From contig WRLK01000011.1 in the NCBI GenBank assembly GCA_009777635.1, positions 1-64,000 on the forward strand: a stretch of 64,000 bases of DNA. The letters run 5' to 3'. Within the stretch, counting starts at the first letter, position 1. Each line of letters begins with the position of its first letter. Below, piece by piece: positions 42,129 to 52,304 of the stretch. The DNA comes from Oscillospiraceae bacterium. GTDB taxonomy: Bacteria > Bacillota > Clostridia > Oscillospirales > Ruminococcaceae. The notes beneath the pieces were generated by a model. It had not been told where the DNA came from. It did not search any database and saw only the letters and a list, made by a program, of their open reading frames with translations. The position numbers were made by a program, and so were the translations under genes.

Positions 42129-43403
42129 TCATTCTTCTTGCATGACGATCGATATGGCGCTTTTTGATACGTCAAAATTTGTTTTAAAGCGCAGCTCAAG
42201 CTCATCCTTTCGGATATCCGCCGCGGCTTCAAGTATAGAATACATGTCCATACCTGCAAAGTGCGCCGCAACCATGACCCCCGCGATGGAATCCACCTTG
42301 CCGTACATGCCGACGTATCTTCCGTAAACCGCCTTTTTCGCCATATCAAAGGTTTTTTGCGGAATCCCGCTCTTTTGGATTTTGACAATCTCTTTTTTGA
42401 TTTCATCAAATACCTTATCGGGGTCGCGGCTTTCGCCCGAGAAAAAGCAAAGCGAATAATCGCGGCTTGAAAGCGCTTCGTCCGAGAAGGTATGGTTTAT
42501 GAGCCCCTCGTCGTAAAGCCTTCGGTAAAGCGGCGACGCTTCGCCGCCTATGATCTCAAGCAAAACCTCGTCGAGTATCTGCCCGGTGACGTTCTCGTAC
42601 TCAGTCCCCGCCTTGCCTTTAAACCCAATCTGGAACATCGGCAGCGATACGGGCAAATGCTGCACTACCCGGGTTTCACGCACCGTTTCCGGCTCCTCGA
42701 AAACGCCGCGGGTGATTTTGATTTGAGGCGCCGGCTTTAATAGCTTATCGGCCGCTTTGAGCACGGTATCAGGCTCGAAATTTCCGGCAACCGCCAGCAC
42801 CATGTTGTTAAGGTTATAAAACGTGTTATAGCACCGGTAGAGTAAATCCGCGTCAATCTCGGCGATGGATTCGACCGTCCCTGCGATGTCGATCCTTACG
42901 GGGTTCTCGTGGTAAAGCGCTCCTAACAGGTTGAAAAACACGCGCCAGTCCGGAGCGTCTTCGTACATTTTGATCTCCTGCCCGATGATGCCCTGTTCCT
43001 TATGCACGGTCTCGGCGGTGAAATACGGATTCATCACAAGCCCCATGAGTATCTCTATCGATTGCTCAAAGTTCTCGGAGCATGAAAACAGGTACGCGGT
43101 CCTGTCAAAGGATGTGTACGCGTTCGCGGAAGCGCCTGTTCTTGCGTAGAGGGAAAAGGCGTCGCCCTCCTCGCTTTCAAACATCTTGTGCTCCAAAAAG
43201 TGCGCGATGCCTGCGGGAACGTCCGTGAAGCCGTCGTCGTCGCCGGTTTTAAACCGCGTATCGACAGAGCCGTATTTTGTTGCGAACAGCGCGTAGGCGC
43301 TGGAAAATCCGGTCATCGGGTAAAGCAGGATGGTAAGCCCCGACGAATGCGTTATTTTTGTGTACGCTTCATTTAACCGCTTTGATTTTATAACCTTTCG
43401 CAT
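42129..43403 (-). CDS. yfmH: M16-family peptidase, YfmH type
   Basis: A 424-residue insulinase-family protein with the inverted zinc motif HFLEH (HxxEH) near residue 70, followed by EGDAFSLYARTGASANAYTSFDRTAY, typical of active M16 members. Relatives paired as YfmF/YfmH in Bacillus have been linked to elongation-factor-P 5-aminopentanol modification, and that name is borrowed by position and pairing. It follows yfmF by one base, so they probably form a heterodimer with one active and one inactive chain. Confidence 0.85.
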   Translation of the reverse strand: MRKVIKSKRLNEAYTKITHSSGLTILLYPMTGFSSAYALFATKYGSVDTRFKTGDDDGFTDVPAGIAHFLEHKMFESEEGDAFSLYARTGASANAYTSFDRTAYLFSCSENFEQSIEILMGLVMNPYFTAETVHKEQGIIGQEIKMYEDAPDWRVFFNLLGALYHENPVRIDIAGTVESIAEIDADLLYRCYNTFYNLNNMVLAVAGNFEPDTVLKAADKLLKPAPQIKITRGVFEEPETVRETRVVQHLPVSLPMFQIGFKGKAGTEYENVTGQILDEVLLEIIGGEASPLYRRLYDEGLINHTFSDEALSSRDYSLCFFSGESRDPDKVFDEIKKEIVKIQKSGIPQKTFDMAKKAVYGRYVGMYGKVDSIAGVMVAAHFAGMDMYSILEAAADIRKDELELRFKTNFDVSKSAISIVMQEE

Positions 43404-43404
43404 G

Positions 43405-44700
43405 TTAACCTCCCTGCCTTTCTTCCGCCGTTCCGGTCAGAAAATACACCGTGTCAAGGGTTACGGCCTTCGCCGCGTCGATGACGTCTTGTCGCGTCAC
43501 CGCGTCGATGTTCTTCACGTCGTCTTCAGGCGGGATGTTCTGACCGCGTAAAATCTGGGCCATGTACCATCCCTCGATCGATGCGAGCGAATCGGTCGTC
43601 GCGCGTATGGAGTTGTTGACGAGCAGCTTTGTGTTTGTAAGCTCCTCATCTGAAAACTGCCCGTTTTGTATCGCTGAAAGCTGCGCCATGATCTCATCCT
43701 GAGCCTTTTGCTTGTTTTCGTATTCAATGCCGCTATCGACAAGCAGCAGCTTTGTCGCGACATCAAACCGCGCGGCGCAGTAGTAGCAAAGACTCAGGCG
43801 CTCACGCACGTTTTGGAACAGCTTTGAAAACGGAGTTCCGCCGAACAGCGCCGTGAAAATCCTCGCGGCGTTTACCTGCTTTAGATTTTCGTAAAGGCCT
43901 GTCCGCATGCCCATCACAAGCTTTGACTGGGATAATTCCATTGTCTCGGTATGCTCGCTTACCTTGTCGGCTTTCGCGCGGAGCTTTACAAGCTCGTATC
44001 CGAAGGAATCGCGTTCAAGGCCGGAAAACCGCTCGGTAAAAACCTTTTCCGCGGTAACCGGGCTGCCGGAGCCTGTGAATATGATCTCAACCGCCGCTGT
44101 TTTTAAAAGCATTTGGTATGCCTGAAACGCCGATTCCGGCGTAATTTTCTCGGCTTCCGCGCGGTAGCCGTAACGACGCACCGCAACCGGCTCGCCCTTA
44201 CACATGAACTGCATACACTGCGAGATCGCGTACCCGCGCTTTTCGTTTATCAAAGACTCAATCGTGTCGATGATATACTGTTTTTCGGACTCGACGTCCT
44301 CTTTGTGGAACACGCCGTTTTCATCGAGCTTCGGGTCAAGGGCGACGCTTGCCAGAAGCTGTGCGCACGCGCCCGTGATATCCTCGCCGCAAAGCGCGAA
44401 GCGGTCGTCGATTCCGCGTATGGAAACCTCGATAACCTGATACCCGCTGTATTTGCTCACGTCGGCGTGAAGCGCCGCCCCATACAGCTCGGAGAGTTTC
44501 TCGTTTAAGGCGGTGAAGTCCGGGTATTCGCGGCAGCCCTTTCTGAGTATGAACGGCACGACGGCGTTCCCCGACGCGGTTTCTCTTGACAGCGGAGTGA
44601 CAAAATTCACGCTTAGCCGGTTGTGCTTGAATTTTTCATCGATTATGCTGCTAAAATGGATTTTATCTCCGATTTCTTTTCTGATAAGCCTTTTACCCAT
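43405..44700 (-). CDS. yfmF: M16-family peptidase-like protein, YfmF type (no zinc motif)
   Basis: A 431-residue M16 fold protein that lacks HxxEH: the corresponding region reads PFILRKGCREYPDFTALNEKLSELYGA. Later M16 features are present (FGGTPFSKLFQNVRERLSLCYYCAA). Such partners form the closed chamber with an active subunit, here YfmH next door. It has a good Shine-Dalgarno (TTAAGGAGATGAAGCG). Upstream on the minus strand a TACAAT box occurs, but no clear -35. Confidence 0.83.
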   Translation of the reverse strand: MGKRLIRKEIGDKIHFSSIIDEKFKHNRLSVNFVTPLSRETASGNAVVPFILRKGCREYPDFTALNEKLSELYGAALHADVSKYSGYQVIEVSIRGIDDRFALCGEDITGACAQLLASVALDPKLDENGVFHKEDVESEKQYIIDTIESLINEKRGYAISQCMQFMCKGEPVAVRRYGYRAEAEKITPESAFQAYQMLLKTAAVEIIFTGSGSPVTAEKVFTERFSGLERDSFGYELVKLRAKADKVSEHTETMELSQSKLVMGMRTGLYENLKQVNAARIFTALFGGTPFSKLFQNVRERLSLCYYCAARFDVATKLLLVDSGIEYENKQKAQDEIMAQLSAIQNGQFSDEELTNTKLLVNNSIRATTDSLASIEGWYMAQILRGQNIPPEDDVKNIDAVTRQDVIDAAKAVTLDTVYFLTGTAEERQGG

Positions 44701-44771
44701 CGCTTCATCTCCTTAATTTTTCCATATATCTAAGATTGTACCACAAAGAGGGGCAAATTTCCATATCTTTA

Positions 44772-47700
44772 TCATTGTGTTTTTTCCGCTATGAATTTTA
44801 CGTCGTGACGCTTGCCGTCAAGCGGAATCCTTTCAGCAGGAGCGCCGTCTAAAAGCATTTCCTGTTTTTCGCCGCGCAAAAAGGATATCTCAAGCGGCGT
44901 GCCGCAAACGCTCGCCGAAAGCTTTGCTTCATTCCAGCCAGACGGCAGCTTTGGCTTTAATACCGCGTAACCGCCGCATAATTTAAACCCGAGCAGGTAC
45001 TCGAGCACGGCGCGGTAGTACCAGCTCACGGCGCCTGTATAGATGCTCCAGCCGCCGCGGCCCTCCGCGTTTTTGTTGGTGTAAATATCGGCCGGCATGT
45101 AATACGGCTCAAGCTTGTATTTTTCCATCAATTCCGGGAACAGCGCCCTGTTCGCCGGGTTGAGCATTTCGATTATTTTAAAGCCTTCATCGGTCTTGCC
45201 CCATTCTAAAAGCGCGATTGCAAGCCACACCGCCGAATGTGTGTACTGACCGCCGTTCTCGCGTATTCCCGAAGGGTACGCCTTTACATAGCCGGGCTGT
45301 TCCCGGCAGTGCTGGAACGGCTTCGTAAACAGCTTTACAAGACGCAGGTCCTTTGACACAAGCTCGGACACGGCGCTTTTAAGTCCCGTGTCTACACGGT
45401 CCTTGTCGGGCATTCCGGCCAAAACCGCAAACGCCTGAGGCAGGAGGTCGATCCTGCATTCGGAGCTGTCGCGGCTTCCCATGCGCTCGCCGTTGTCGTA
45501 AAACGCGCGGACATACCACGCGCCGTCCCAGCATCGGATATCCACCGCCTTTTTAAGCGACTGCGACCATTCTAAATATTTTTCCGAGAGCTCGGATTTC
45601 CCGCGAATAACGCATATTTTCGCAAATTTCTCAAGCGTCTGCGACAAAAACAGCGCAAGCCACACGCTAGTGCCGCGCCCGCCTAAGCCCACGGATGAAA
45701 AACCGTCGCACCAATCGCCGCAGCCGATGAACGGAAGCCCGAATTCGTCAACGTTATAGCCTTTTTCAAGTGCCCTGACGCAATGGGAGAATACATCCTC
45801 TATAACATCGGAGCGCTTTGGCGAAATATATTTTTCGTTTTCATTCGGGCGCAGAGGCTGTGCGGAAAGATACCGCACCGGCACCGATAATATCTCAATG
45901 TCGCCGGTTTTTTCAATGTATTCGGACACGACATACGCCAGCCACAGCAGGTCGTCTGAAAACCGCGTGCGCACGCCTTTGATGCCTCCCGCGGATTTCG
46001 GAAGATTATGCCACCAGTGCAGCACGTCGCCCTCCTCAAACTGCGCGGCGCAGCAGCGGATGATGTGCCGTCGCGCAATCTTCGGCCCGATGAAAACGTA
46101 TGACGCGGCGTCCTGAAGCTGGTCGCGGAATCCGTATGCGCCGCCGCACTGGTAAAATCCGCAGCGGGCGAGCATTCTCGCGCCGTAAATCTGGTGTACC
46201 GCAAACCCGTTTAGAAACGCGTTAAGGTGTTCGTCGGGAGTTTCGAAGACAAAACTGTTTTCAGGCTCGTAAAGCGCGCCCGTTTCGGCCGGGACAAACA
46301 ACGCGGCGCTTTCGGTTTTACCGAAGCTGAGCGCAAACCTGATCGTCTCGGAGCTATACGGGTTTAGCTTTACAGGTATGATAACTGCGGCGCACGTGTC
46401 GTTTTGCGGCGTTATAGACGTTTTATCCCATTTCCCGCATAAGAACGCGGCGCGGTCGTTTATTAAGACCGGCGCGGTCCCGGCGGCTCTAAGGCGGCGG
46501 AGCGCGGCGAAGCCGCGCACGGCTGTGCCGTATGGGTTTTGCATTAAAAGTCCCGCGTCTGTTTGCCGCACTGAGATATGCCGCGCCGTATCGCGTGAAA
46601 CGCCTAAAACCGGTTCAATATAATACGCGGCATGGCACTTTATCGCCGCATTCGTGTTGTTGTGCAGTTCAACGTCCACAAGCTTCATGAATCCTTTGGG
46701 CGCAACGCTCACCCGCACCTTTGTCGAGAGCTTTTCCGTTGTGCCGTCATAAACCGCGTCATGCACCGAAAAAGACGCGCGGGCCCCCTTCACAAGATTG
46801 TGGTATCCGCCTTCTTCCTTCAGAATCAAAAGCTCGCCTGTGTTATCCGTGCAAATGTCGTTATACCAAGGTGTGAGCTTGTTTTCACGCGAGCTTGACG
46901 CCCATGTAAACCCAAGCGCCGAATCGGAGACGAGCGTGCCGAAAACCGGGTTCGCAAGCACATGGCAGAACGGAAGCGGCGTCTTGCGCGATACATAAAA
47001 CTTACCGTCCTTGAACACGCCGCCGTTCACCTCTATCCCGCGCGGAAGCCCCACCGGAAATACAGGCTTGATTTTCACCGGATGATACTGAAATTCCGGT
47101 AACGGTACAGGTTTTTCTGTTGCGGTATGCCTTGCGGTCGAGCGGAGAAGCGTGAGTATCTCCGCCTGAAGCGCTGATTTTTTTAAAAGGAAAATCCCGC
47201 CCCGCGCGCCTAAGATACTCGTCACGCTGTATTTTTCGATCAAAGCCGTCAGACTTGAGAGCACCGGCTCGTCTTCGTATACGATACACAAATCAAACTC
47301 CACGCTCAAGCTTCTAAGAGATGAATGAATCTTGATATAAGAAACCGGGGCGGTCTCGTCAAAATCCGCATCAAGCTCCATCAGTGCGATTGGCGCGTCG
47401 CCTGAAATCCCGGCGCCCCAAAGCCCGCTCTGCCCTAAACCGTTTTCGGATTTCGCCTTTAAGTTTTCCTCACAGCTTGCACGCGTAAACAACAGCTGCC
47501 CTAGCATGGAGCCGCTCATCCTGCTCTCGAGCGAATCGCCCAATAACGGTGATACGGCCGCGTTTTCAGGCTCCATCAAGCCGGATTTGCGCATGGAAAT
47601 AATCGCGGCGGCGCCCTCGGCCTCCGTCCTTGTCGCGGCAAGCAGCACCGTCGCCTGCTGCTGTGAATTCGCGCCGATCGTAAGGGAAAATTTAAGCGCA

Positions 47701-50700
47701 CAGCACGCATCGGGCACTCCCGCCGCATGGCCTTTATATTCCTTTTTATAAAAATCAAGCAAATCGCTCATTCCGTTCGGAGCGCTCATCAGGTTTTCGC
47801 GCGCCGTCTCAAACGAAAAATCAAAATCGTCCTGCAAAAACCCGACAGTCAAAAATAAGTCCGAGCCGCCGTCGCGGTTACGGCGCGTATACGTCAGAGT
47901 TTTAGAGTCCCGGTCGTACTTCGACGTCACAAAAAGCTTGGAATACGCAGGATGCGCGGCGTAATCGCAATAACCCGACAGCACAGGCTCAAAATAAATA
48001 AGAACCTCCACGTTTTTTTTGCTTTGCGAATTGTTTTTTATGACGATTTGCCGCTGTTCGCACGAGATTGTAGGATGGATCATGCACCGCATCCCGACTT
48101 CAAGCTGCTTTTTAGACGAAATATATGTGACGCTGCGTTCATCCTGTTCCACGCGGTAATCCGCGCTTTTATCGTAAAACGGCGCCTTCGTCGCGGATAT
48201 GACTTCTCCGCCGCAGTAAACAAGCGCGAAAAATCCCTGCGCCCGGCGGAGCAGGTCGCCTTCCCGGCGCAAAAGGTCAATGCCGCCGAATTTGAGATAG
48301 CCCGCTCCGCTGTCCGTTAAAACGTCGGTAATCTCGCCGTTTGTGAGGATATAACACCGCGGAGACTGCGGATAAATAATTTCGGTGGCTTCCTTTATTT
48401 TCGGGCGCTCATGCTTTTCGCCGCGCCCCTCGGTATTTTTCATTTCATCGTAAACCACCGTGTTCTTCGCGATTTTTTCCTGCAAAAACTCGACGGCCGA
48501 TTTCATGTCATTGTCTTTCATAAAGCGTTCCTGCATCCGGTTTTCAAACAAGGCGTTGCAGCTTGCAACCATGCTCATGCCGATGTGGTGCGCCATGTAA
48601 CTGCGGGTAACGCAAAGGGCGCCCGCCCCCACGCGCCCCGCCGTAAAATCAACGGCCTCAAAAAAACCGTAGCGACCGTAAACTCCGAGTTCACGCAGCT
48701 TTTTTAAGTTCTGCATGGATGAGTTCGGGTTTTGCGGAATCGTGATAAACGTGGAATACGGCGAGATCACAAGCTCACGGTCAAGGTACCGCTTTACGCC
48801 CAGCTTGCCGACACCGTGGGCTTTATACTGATAGTTTAAATTGTTGTCGAACGCGTAAAACGCGCTTTCGCTTATGCCCCACGGCACGTTTTGCGATTTA
48901 GCCCGCTTTTTCTGGCAATATAAGCAGTATGTGAGCGCCTCGCCCAGCAGCGAGCCGTCGTATACAGGGAGTAATAAATGTGGCATATAATATTCAAACA
49001 TTGTGCCTGTCCAGCTTACCGCGCCCGCGTAGGAGCCTGAGCGCGACATCGTTCTGTTAAGCGCTCCCCAGTGTTTTTTGCCGACGATTTTTCTCGCGAG
49101 CGCAAGGTAGCTTGTAAGCCGCGCCTCGCTCATCAAAAAGTCGTAGTAGGAATCCACAAGCTTTCCGCTTTCGACGTCATACCCGATTGAAAATAATTTC
49201 TTGCGCTTGTCGTAAAAAGCTGTCAAATCCGCCTGGTCTATGAGCTTCTCGATTCTTGAGATAAGCCCCGCAAACCTGCGCTTTTCGGCGGTAAACTCGC
49301 GCAGGCCCTCCTTAAGAGCCACTAGACACGCGATGAAGTTTCCGCTGTCCACCGTCGATACAAACTCGGGCTTTAACGTGTCAAGCGTGTTTGTGTCATA
49401 CCAGTTGATCAGGTTTCCGTGCCACGTTTTAAGCTTCTCAACCGTGCCGATTGTGCGCTCAATCCGTGTGTAAAGCCCTTTCGTATCGATGAAGTCAAGG
49501 TCACGCGCCGCTAAAACGGAAAGCAGCAGCATGCCGATATTCGTGGGCGAGGTGCGCGCCGCCACGCGGAACACCGGCGACTGCTGGATGTTATCGGGCG
49601 GCAGAAAGTTGTTTTCCCGGTTTGCGAAATCCTCATAATACCGCCACATAGCGGCGTTGTAAGACACAAGGGCGTCGCGGTCTGCACTTGACAGCTTGCG
49701 CTTTTCCTCCTCGGTGGGACGCGCCGTGTAATACGCAACCGGCATGACAAGCGCAAACGCAATCCCGAGCAGGGAAAGCGTGCTGTTCGGCGTTAAGAAA
49801 AAATACAGGATACCGAAAATCTCCGGCAGGAAATACCGCTTCGCGACGACCGCCACCGAAACTTTGCGCATATCGCTTTGCGCCGCGGTAGTCCACTCCA
49901 GCAGTTTTTTGCGCGTGACAAACGAGCGCCAAAGCGAGCGGAATATCGCGTCAAGGGACGAAAACGCCTGCGCCGGAAGCATGATCAGAAAAATCAGCGC
50001 CTGACCTAAAAGCTCAAGCGTGTGCGGCAGCGTCCTTGTGAAGAATTTGCGCGACAGCGTGAAAAAGCCTCCCGTCAAAAGCGACGAGACAGCCGCCCAG
50101 ATTGACGCAAGCGTTACCGCCATCGTACCGGACAGCGCCAGTATCAGCGACGCCGCACGCGGCATAAACACGGCTGCGACGATGCAGAAAAGGCTGATTA
50201 CGGGTGTTGCGGACCGTCTTAAATTATCGAACATCTTGTATTTTGAAAGCGCGTTCACCGGGTTTTCGTAAACCTTGCCGTCAACCTTGTAGCGCTTTCC
50301 GATAAACCTGATATTCTGCCAGTCGCCGCGCGTCCAGCGGTGAAGGCGCGAAATCCATGCAATCATGTTGGAGGGCGTTCCGTCGGTCATCTCGACGTCG
50401 GAGACGAAGCCCGCCCGCAGGTACGCGCCCTCTAAAATATCGTGGCTTAGTATCTGGTTTTCCGGAAACCGGTCGTTTAAAACGGCGTAAAACGCGTCGA
50501 TATCGATGAGCCCCTTGCCCGCGAAAATACTTTCCCCGAACAGGTCCTGATAAAAGTCTTTGTCGCGGGTGTCGTATGCCGTGACGCCGCCGCATCCCGA
50601 CAGCACCCTCGAAAAAGCCGTGGCTTTCGCCGAGTTGAGGTCGGCGCTCATCTTCGGCGTGAGTATCCCATACCCGCGCGTTACGATCCCGTTTTCCCCG

Positions 50701-52175
50701 GTCACCGGGGCGTTGAGCGGGTGGATCGCCGCGGATACCAGCGTTTCGGCGCTTTCGTAAAGCATGTTGGTGTCGGAGTCAAGCGCTATGATATAGCGGA
50801 TTGACGGGCAGACTTCGCGGTCCCCCACAAAGGTATGGACAGACGTCTTCTCGCCCTTTAAAAAGCGGATAAACTCGGTGATTGCGCCACGTTTTCGCTC
50901 CCACCCGGAATATTTTTTCTGTGTCTTGTTAAACACGCGGCCGCGCAAAAACAGCATAAACCGCCCATTGTACCGCGAGTTTAGCCCCTCGACTACCTTT
51001 TTCGCGGCCTCAATCTGCGACTCGTCCTTTTCATCGACGGGGAAATCCCACTCCTTGAAATCCGCGAGGATACAGTAATACAAATCAGGGTCGGAGTTTG
51101 AAAAATAAAGCTGTAAAAGCCTTTTTTCAAGCGCGGGGGCGTCGGCTGCTTTCGGCAGAAGCGTGGATACCAGCACGACGGTTTTCGGTTTGTCGGGGAT
51201 TTTTAACAAATCCATCCGCGGGATGAAGTCCACGTCGACGCCTGCGAGCGCAAAGCGTGAAAGCGGCGTTCTGAAGACCTCCCAAAGCGGAAAGTAACAC
51301 AGCAACCCGACCATAGCGTTGCGTGTTAAAATCCCCGCTAAAACGCTCGCCAAAAGCGGTATCAGCGCCTCCAGCCATAACATGAGCACGCCGCGCCGGT
51401 GCCGAAGCGCCCGAAGCCCCGGGTCCCCGACTATGCCGTACCCGATATGATTCTCAAGGGGCGCTTTCGCGTTTTTCGCAAGCTCAAGCTTTTCTTTTGC
51501 GGCGCGGCTTTCCGATATATTTTTCTTCGCCGCGATCTCGGCTATCAAATGCCGGTAGTGCTGGCGGCTTTCGGCGCTCATGTTTTCATAGATTCCGGCG
51601 GGATCGTTTAACAGCGTCCTCTCGACCGTGCTGGAATCCTGTACGATGCTTTCAAAATCAACGGCGGACAGCTTTGATATCCCTGTTATGGCATATTTGA
51701 TTTCCTTTTCCATGCCTGTTTCTATGCACGCGACATAAGCCATGTTTACAAACGCCGCCTTTACCGCGTATGGAATGAACGAAAACTGTTTTTCGCTGAG
51801 AGGCGTGGATTTTTGCGTTTCGTTTAAAAGGAATGTAATCGTTTCGTCGCAAACGGGCGGCAGGCATGAAAACAGCGCCGCCTCGACTACGGCATACAGC
51901 TTTGCAAGCCCCGGTTTTCCGCCCTTCCGGATAATCGCTCTTATGTCCTTGAGGCTTTGCTTTGTCTCTTTTTCAAGCACATAATAGTTATCGCAAAGCC
52001 ATTCGTCGACAGGCCGGCGCTCTTCGCTCAGGTTTGCTCTGGCGTAATGCGATTTTAAGCTTTTGATCCGGGTTTTGAGCGTCCTTAGCACTTTCTCGAT
52101 CGATTGGAAATCCTTCTTTGCGAGCGCTTCCTTTACTGCCGCATCAATACAGGAATAATCTATTTTTTCTATCAT
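44772..52175 (-). CDS. Giant cyclic beta-1,2-glucan synthase-like enzyme (GT84 plus GH94 domains)
   Basis: A protein of about 2467 residues with the architecture of NdvB/Cgs enzymes. A cytosolic N-terminal part (1-260) and membrane spans (about 265-310) precede a family-2-like glycosyltransferase core with ALDSDTN near residue 463 and TRGDWQN further on. More membrane spans follow (about 670-830). Then comes a glucoamylase-like domain, and the C-terminal GH94 phosphorylase-type region contains the catalytic-type motif FRDQLQD near residue 2015. Known members polymerise UDP-glucose into beta-1,2-glucan, trim and cyclise it. The product here is inferred. I start at the ATG at 52175, with AAGGAA seven bases upstream; an 18-residue GTG extension overlaps the promoter. 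Confidence 0.82.
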   Translation of the reverse strand: MIEKIDYSCIDAAVKEALAKKDFQSIEKVLRTLKTRIKSLKSHYARANLSEERRPVDEWLCDNYYVLEKETKQSLKDIRAIIRKGGKPGLAKLYAVVEAALFSCLPPVCDETITFLLNETQKSTPLSEKQFSFIPYAVKAAFVNMAYVACIETGMEKEIKYAITGISKLSAVDFESIVQDSSTVERTLLNDPAGIYENMSAESRQHYRHLIAEIAAKKNISESRAAKEKLELAKNAKAPLENHIGYGIVGDPGLRALRHRRGVLMLWLEALIPLLASVLAGILTRNAMVGLLCYFPLWEVFRTPLSRFALAGVDVDFIPRMDLLKIPDKPKTVVLVSTLLPKAADAPALEKRLLQLYFSNSDPDLYYCILADFKEWDFPVDEKDESQIEAAKKVVEGLNSRYNGRFMLFLRGRVFNKTQKKYSGWERKRGAITEFIRFLKGEKTSVHTFVGDREVCPSIRYIIALDSDTNMLYESAETLVSAAIHPLNAPVTGENGIVTRGYGILTPKMSADLNSAKATAFSRVLSGCGGVTAYDTRDKDFYQDLFGESIFAGKGLIDIDAFYAVLNDRFPENQILSHDILEGAYLRAGFVSDVEMTDGTPSNMIAWISRLHRWTRGDWQNIRFIGKRYKVDGKVYENPVNALSKYKMFDNLRRSATPVISLFCIVAAVFMPRAASLILALSGTMAVTLASIWAAVSSLLTGGFFTLSRKFFTRTLPHTLELLGQALIFLIMLPAQAFSSLDAIFRSLWRSFVTRKKLLEWTTAAQSDMRKVSVAVVAKRYFLPEIFGILYFFLTPNSTLSLLGIAFALVMPVAYYTARPTEEEKRKLSSADRDALVSYNAAMWRYYEDFANRENNFLPPDNIQQSPVFRVAARTSPTNIGMLLLSVLAARDLDFIDTKGLYTRIERTIGTVEKLKTWHGNLINWYDTNTLDTLKPEFVSTVDSGNFIACLVALKEGLREFTAEKRRFAGLISRIEKLIDQADLTAFYDKRKKLFSIGYDVESGKLVDSYYDFLMSEARLTSYLALARKIVGKKHWGALNRTMSRSGSYAGAVSWTGTMFEYYMPHLLLPVYDGSLLGEALTYCLYCQKKRAKSQNVPWGISESAFYAFDNNLNYQYKAHGVGKLGVKRYLDRELVISPYSTFITIPQNPNSSMQNLKKLRELGVYGRYGFFEAVDFTAGRVGAGALCVTRSYMAHHIGMSMVASCNALFENRMQERFMKDNDMKSAVEFLQEKIAKNTVVYDEMKNTEGRGEKHERPKIKEATEIIYPQSPRCYILTNGEITDVLTDSGAGYLKFGGIDLLRREGDLLRRAQGFFALVYCGGEVISATKAPFYDKSADYRVEQDERSVTYISSKKQLEVGMRCMIHPTISCEQRQIVIKNNSQSKKNVEVLIYFEPVLSGYCDYAAHPAYSKLFVTSKYDRDSKTLTYTRRNRDGGSDLFLTVGFLQDDFDFSFETARENLMSAPNGMSDLLDFYKKEYKGHAAGVPDACCALKFSLTIGANSQQQATVLLAATRTEAEGAAAIISMRKSGLMEPENAAVSPLLGDSLESRMSGSMLGQLLFTRASCEENLKAKSENGLGQSGLWGAGISGDAPIALMELDADFDETAPVSYIKIHSSLRSLSVEFDLCIVYEDEPVLSSLTALIEKYSVTSILGARGGIFLLKKSALQAEILTLLRSTARHTATEKPVPLPEFQYHPVKIKPVFPVGLPRGIEVNGGVFKDGKFYVSRKTPLPFCHVLANPVFGTLVSDSALGFTWASSSRENKLTPWYNDICTDNTGELLILKEEGGYHNLVKGARASFSVHDAVYDGTTEKLSTKVRVSVAPKGFMKLVDVELHNNTNAAIKCHAAYYIEPVLGVSRDTARHISVRQTDAGLLMQNPYGTAVRGFAALRRLRAAGTAPVLINDRAAFLCGKWDKTSITPQNDTCAAVIIPVKLNPYSSETIRFALSFGKTESAALFVPAETGALYEPENSFVFETPDEHLNAFLNGFAVHQIYGARMLARCGFYQCGGAYGFRDQLQDAASYVFIGPKIARRHIIRCCAAQFEEGDVLHWWHNLPKSAGGIKGVRTRFSDDLLWLAYVVSEYIEKTGDIEILSVPVRYLSAQPLRPNENEKYISPKRSDVIEDVFSHCVRALEKGYNVDEFGLPFIGCGDWCDGFSSVGLGGRGTSVWLALFLSQTLEKFAKICVIRGKSELSEKYLEWSQSLKKAVDIRCWDGAWYVRAFYDNGERMGSRDSSECRIDLLPQAFAVLAGMPDKDRVDTGLKSAVSELVSKDLRLVKLFTKPFQHCREQPGYVKAYPSGIRENGGQYTHSAVWLAIALLEWGKTDEGFKIIEMLNPANRALFPELMEKYKLEPYYMPADIYTNKNAEGRGGWSIYTGAVSWYYRAVLEYLLGFKLCGGYAVLKPKLPSGWNEAKLSASVCGTPLEISFLRGEKQEMLLDGAPAERIPLDGKRHDVKFIAEKTQ

Positions 52176-52203
52176 CTTCGCATTCCTTTTCTTACATTCT
52201 AAA

Positions 52204-52231
52204 TCTATATTGTTGCCGTAGGTTGACACAA
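52204..52231 (-). promoter_or_regulatory. Possible promoter of the glucan synthase-like gene
   Basis: On the minus strand TTGTGT (52231-52226), a 16-bp spacer and TATAGA (52209-52204), about 28 bp before the ATG. It is moderate in quality. Confidence 0.45.
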
Positions 52232-52252
52232 TAATTCAAACAGTGCCCGGCA

Positions 52253-52281
52253 TTGAAAAATTCCATAATAAATAGTAAAAT
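52253..52281 (+). promoter_or_regulatory. Promoter of the cobTUS operon
   Basis: TTGAAA (52253-52258), a 17-bp spacer and TAAAAT (52276-52281), about 24 bp before the cobT ATG. The short leader leaves no room for a cobalamin riboswitch downstream of it. Confidence 0.6.
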
Positions 52282-52304
52282 AGAATCGTAAAGGAGAAAT
52301 GCAT

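Noticed and set aside
43405-44700. yfmF as a broken M16 peptidase gene
   Set aside because: The frame is intact and the loss of HxxEH is normal for the inactive partner of a two-gene M16 pair.
50708-50720. 13-bp match (GGGCGTTGAGCGG) to the 35-bp repeat element
   Set aside because: It lies in the middle of the glucan synthase coding sequence, stops after 13 bp and lacks the second terminal inverted repeat, so it is best taken as chance.
52223-52228. TTGACA on the plus strand upstream of cobT
   Set aside because: No -10 box lies 16-18 bp downstream; the TTGAAA/TAAAAT pair closer to the gene is a better promoter.
52176-52229. 18-residue N-terminal extension of the glucan synthase from GTG 52229
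   Set aside because: It overlaps the likely promoter and lacks a Shine-Dalgarno; the ATG at 52175 has one.
52201-52304. Possible cobalamin riboswitch before cobT
   Set aside because: Only about 100 bp separate the divergent genes, the leader after the promoter is about 20 bases, and no B12-box-like sequence is seen.
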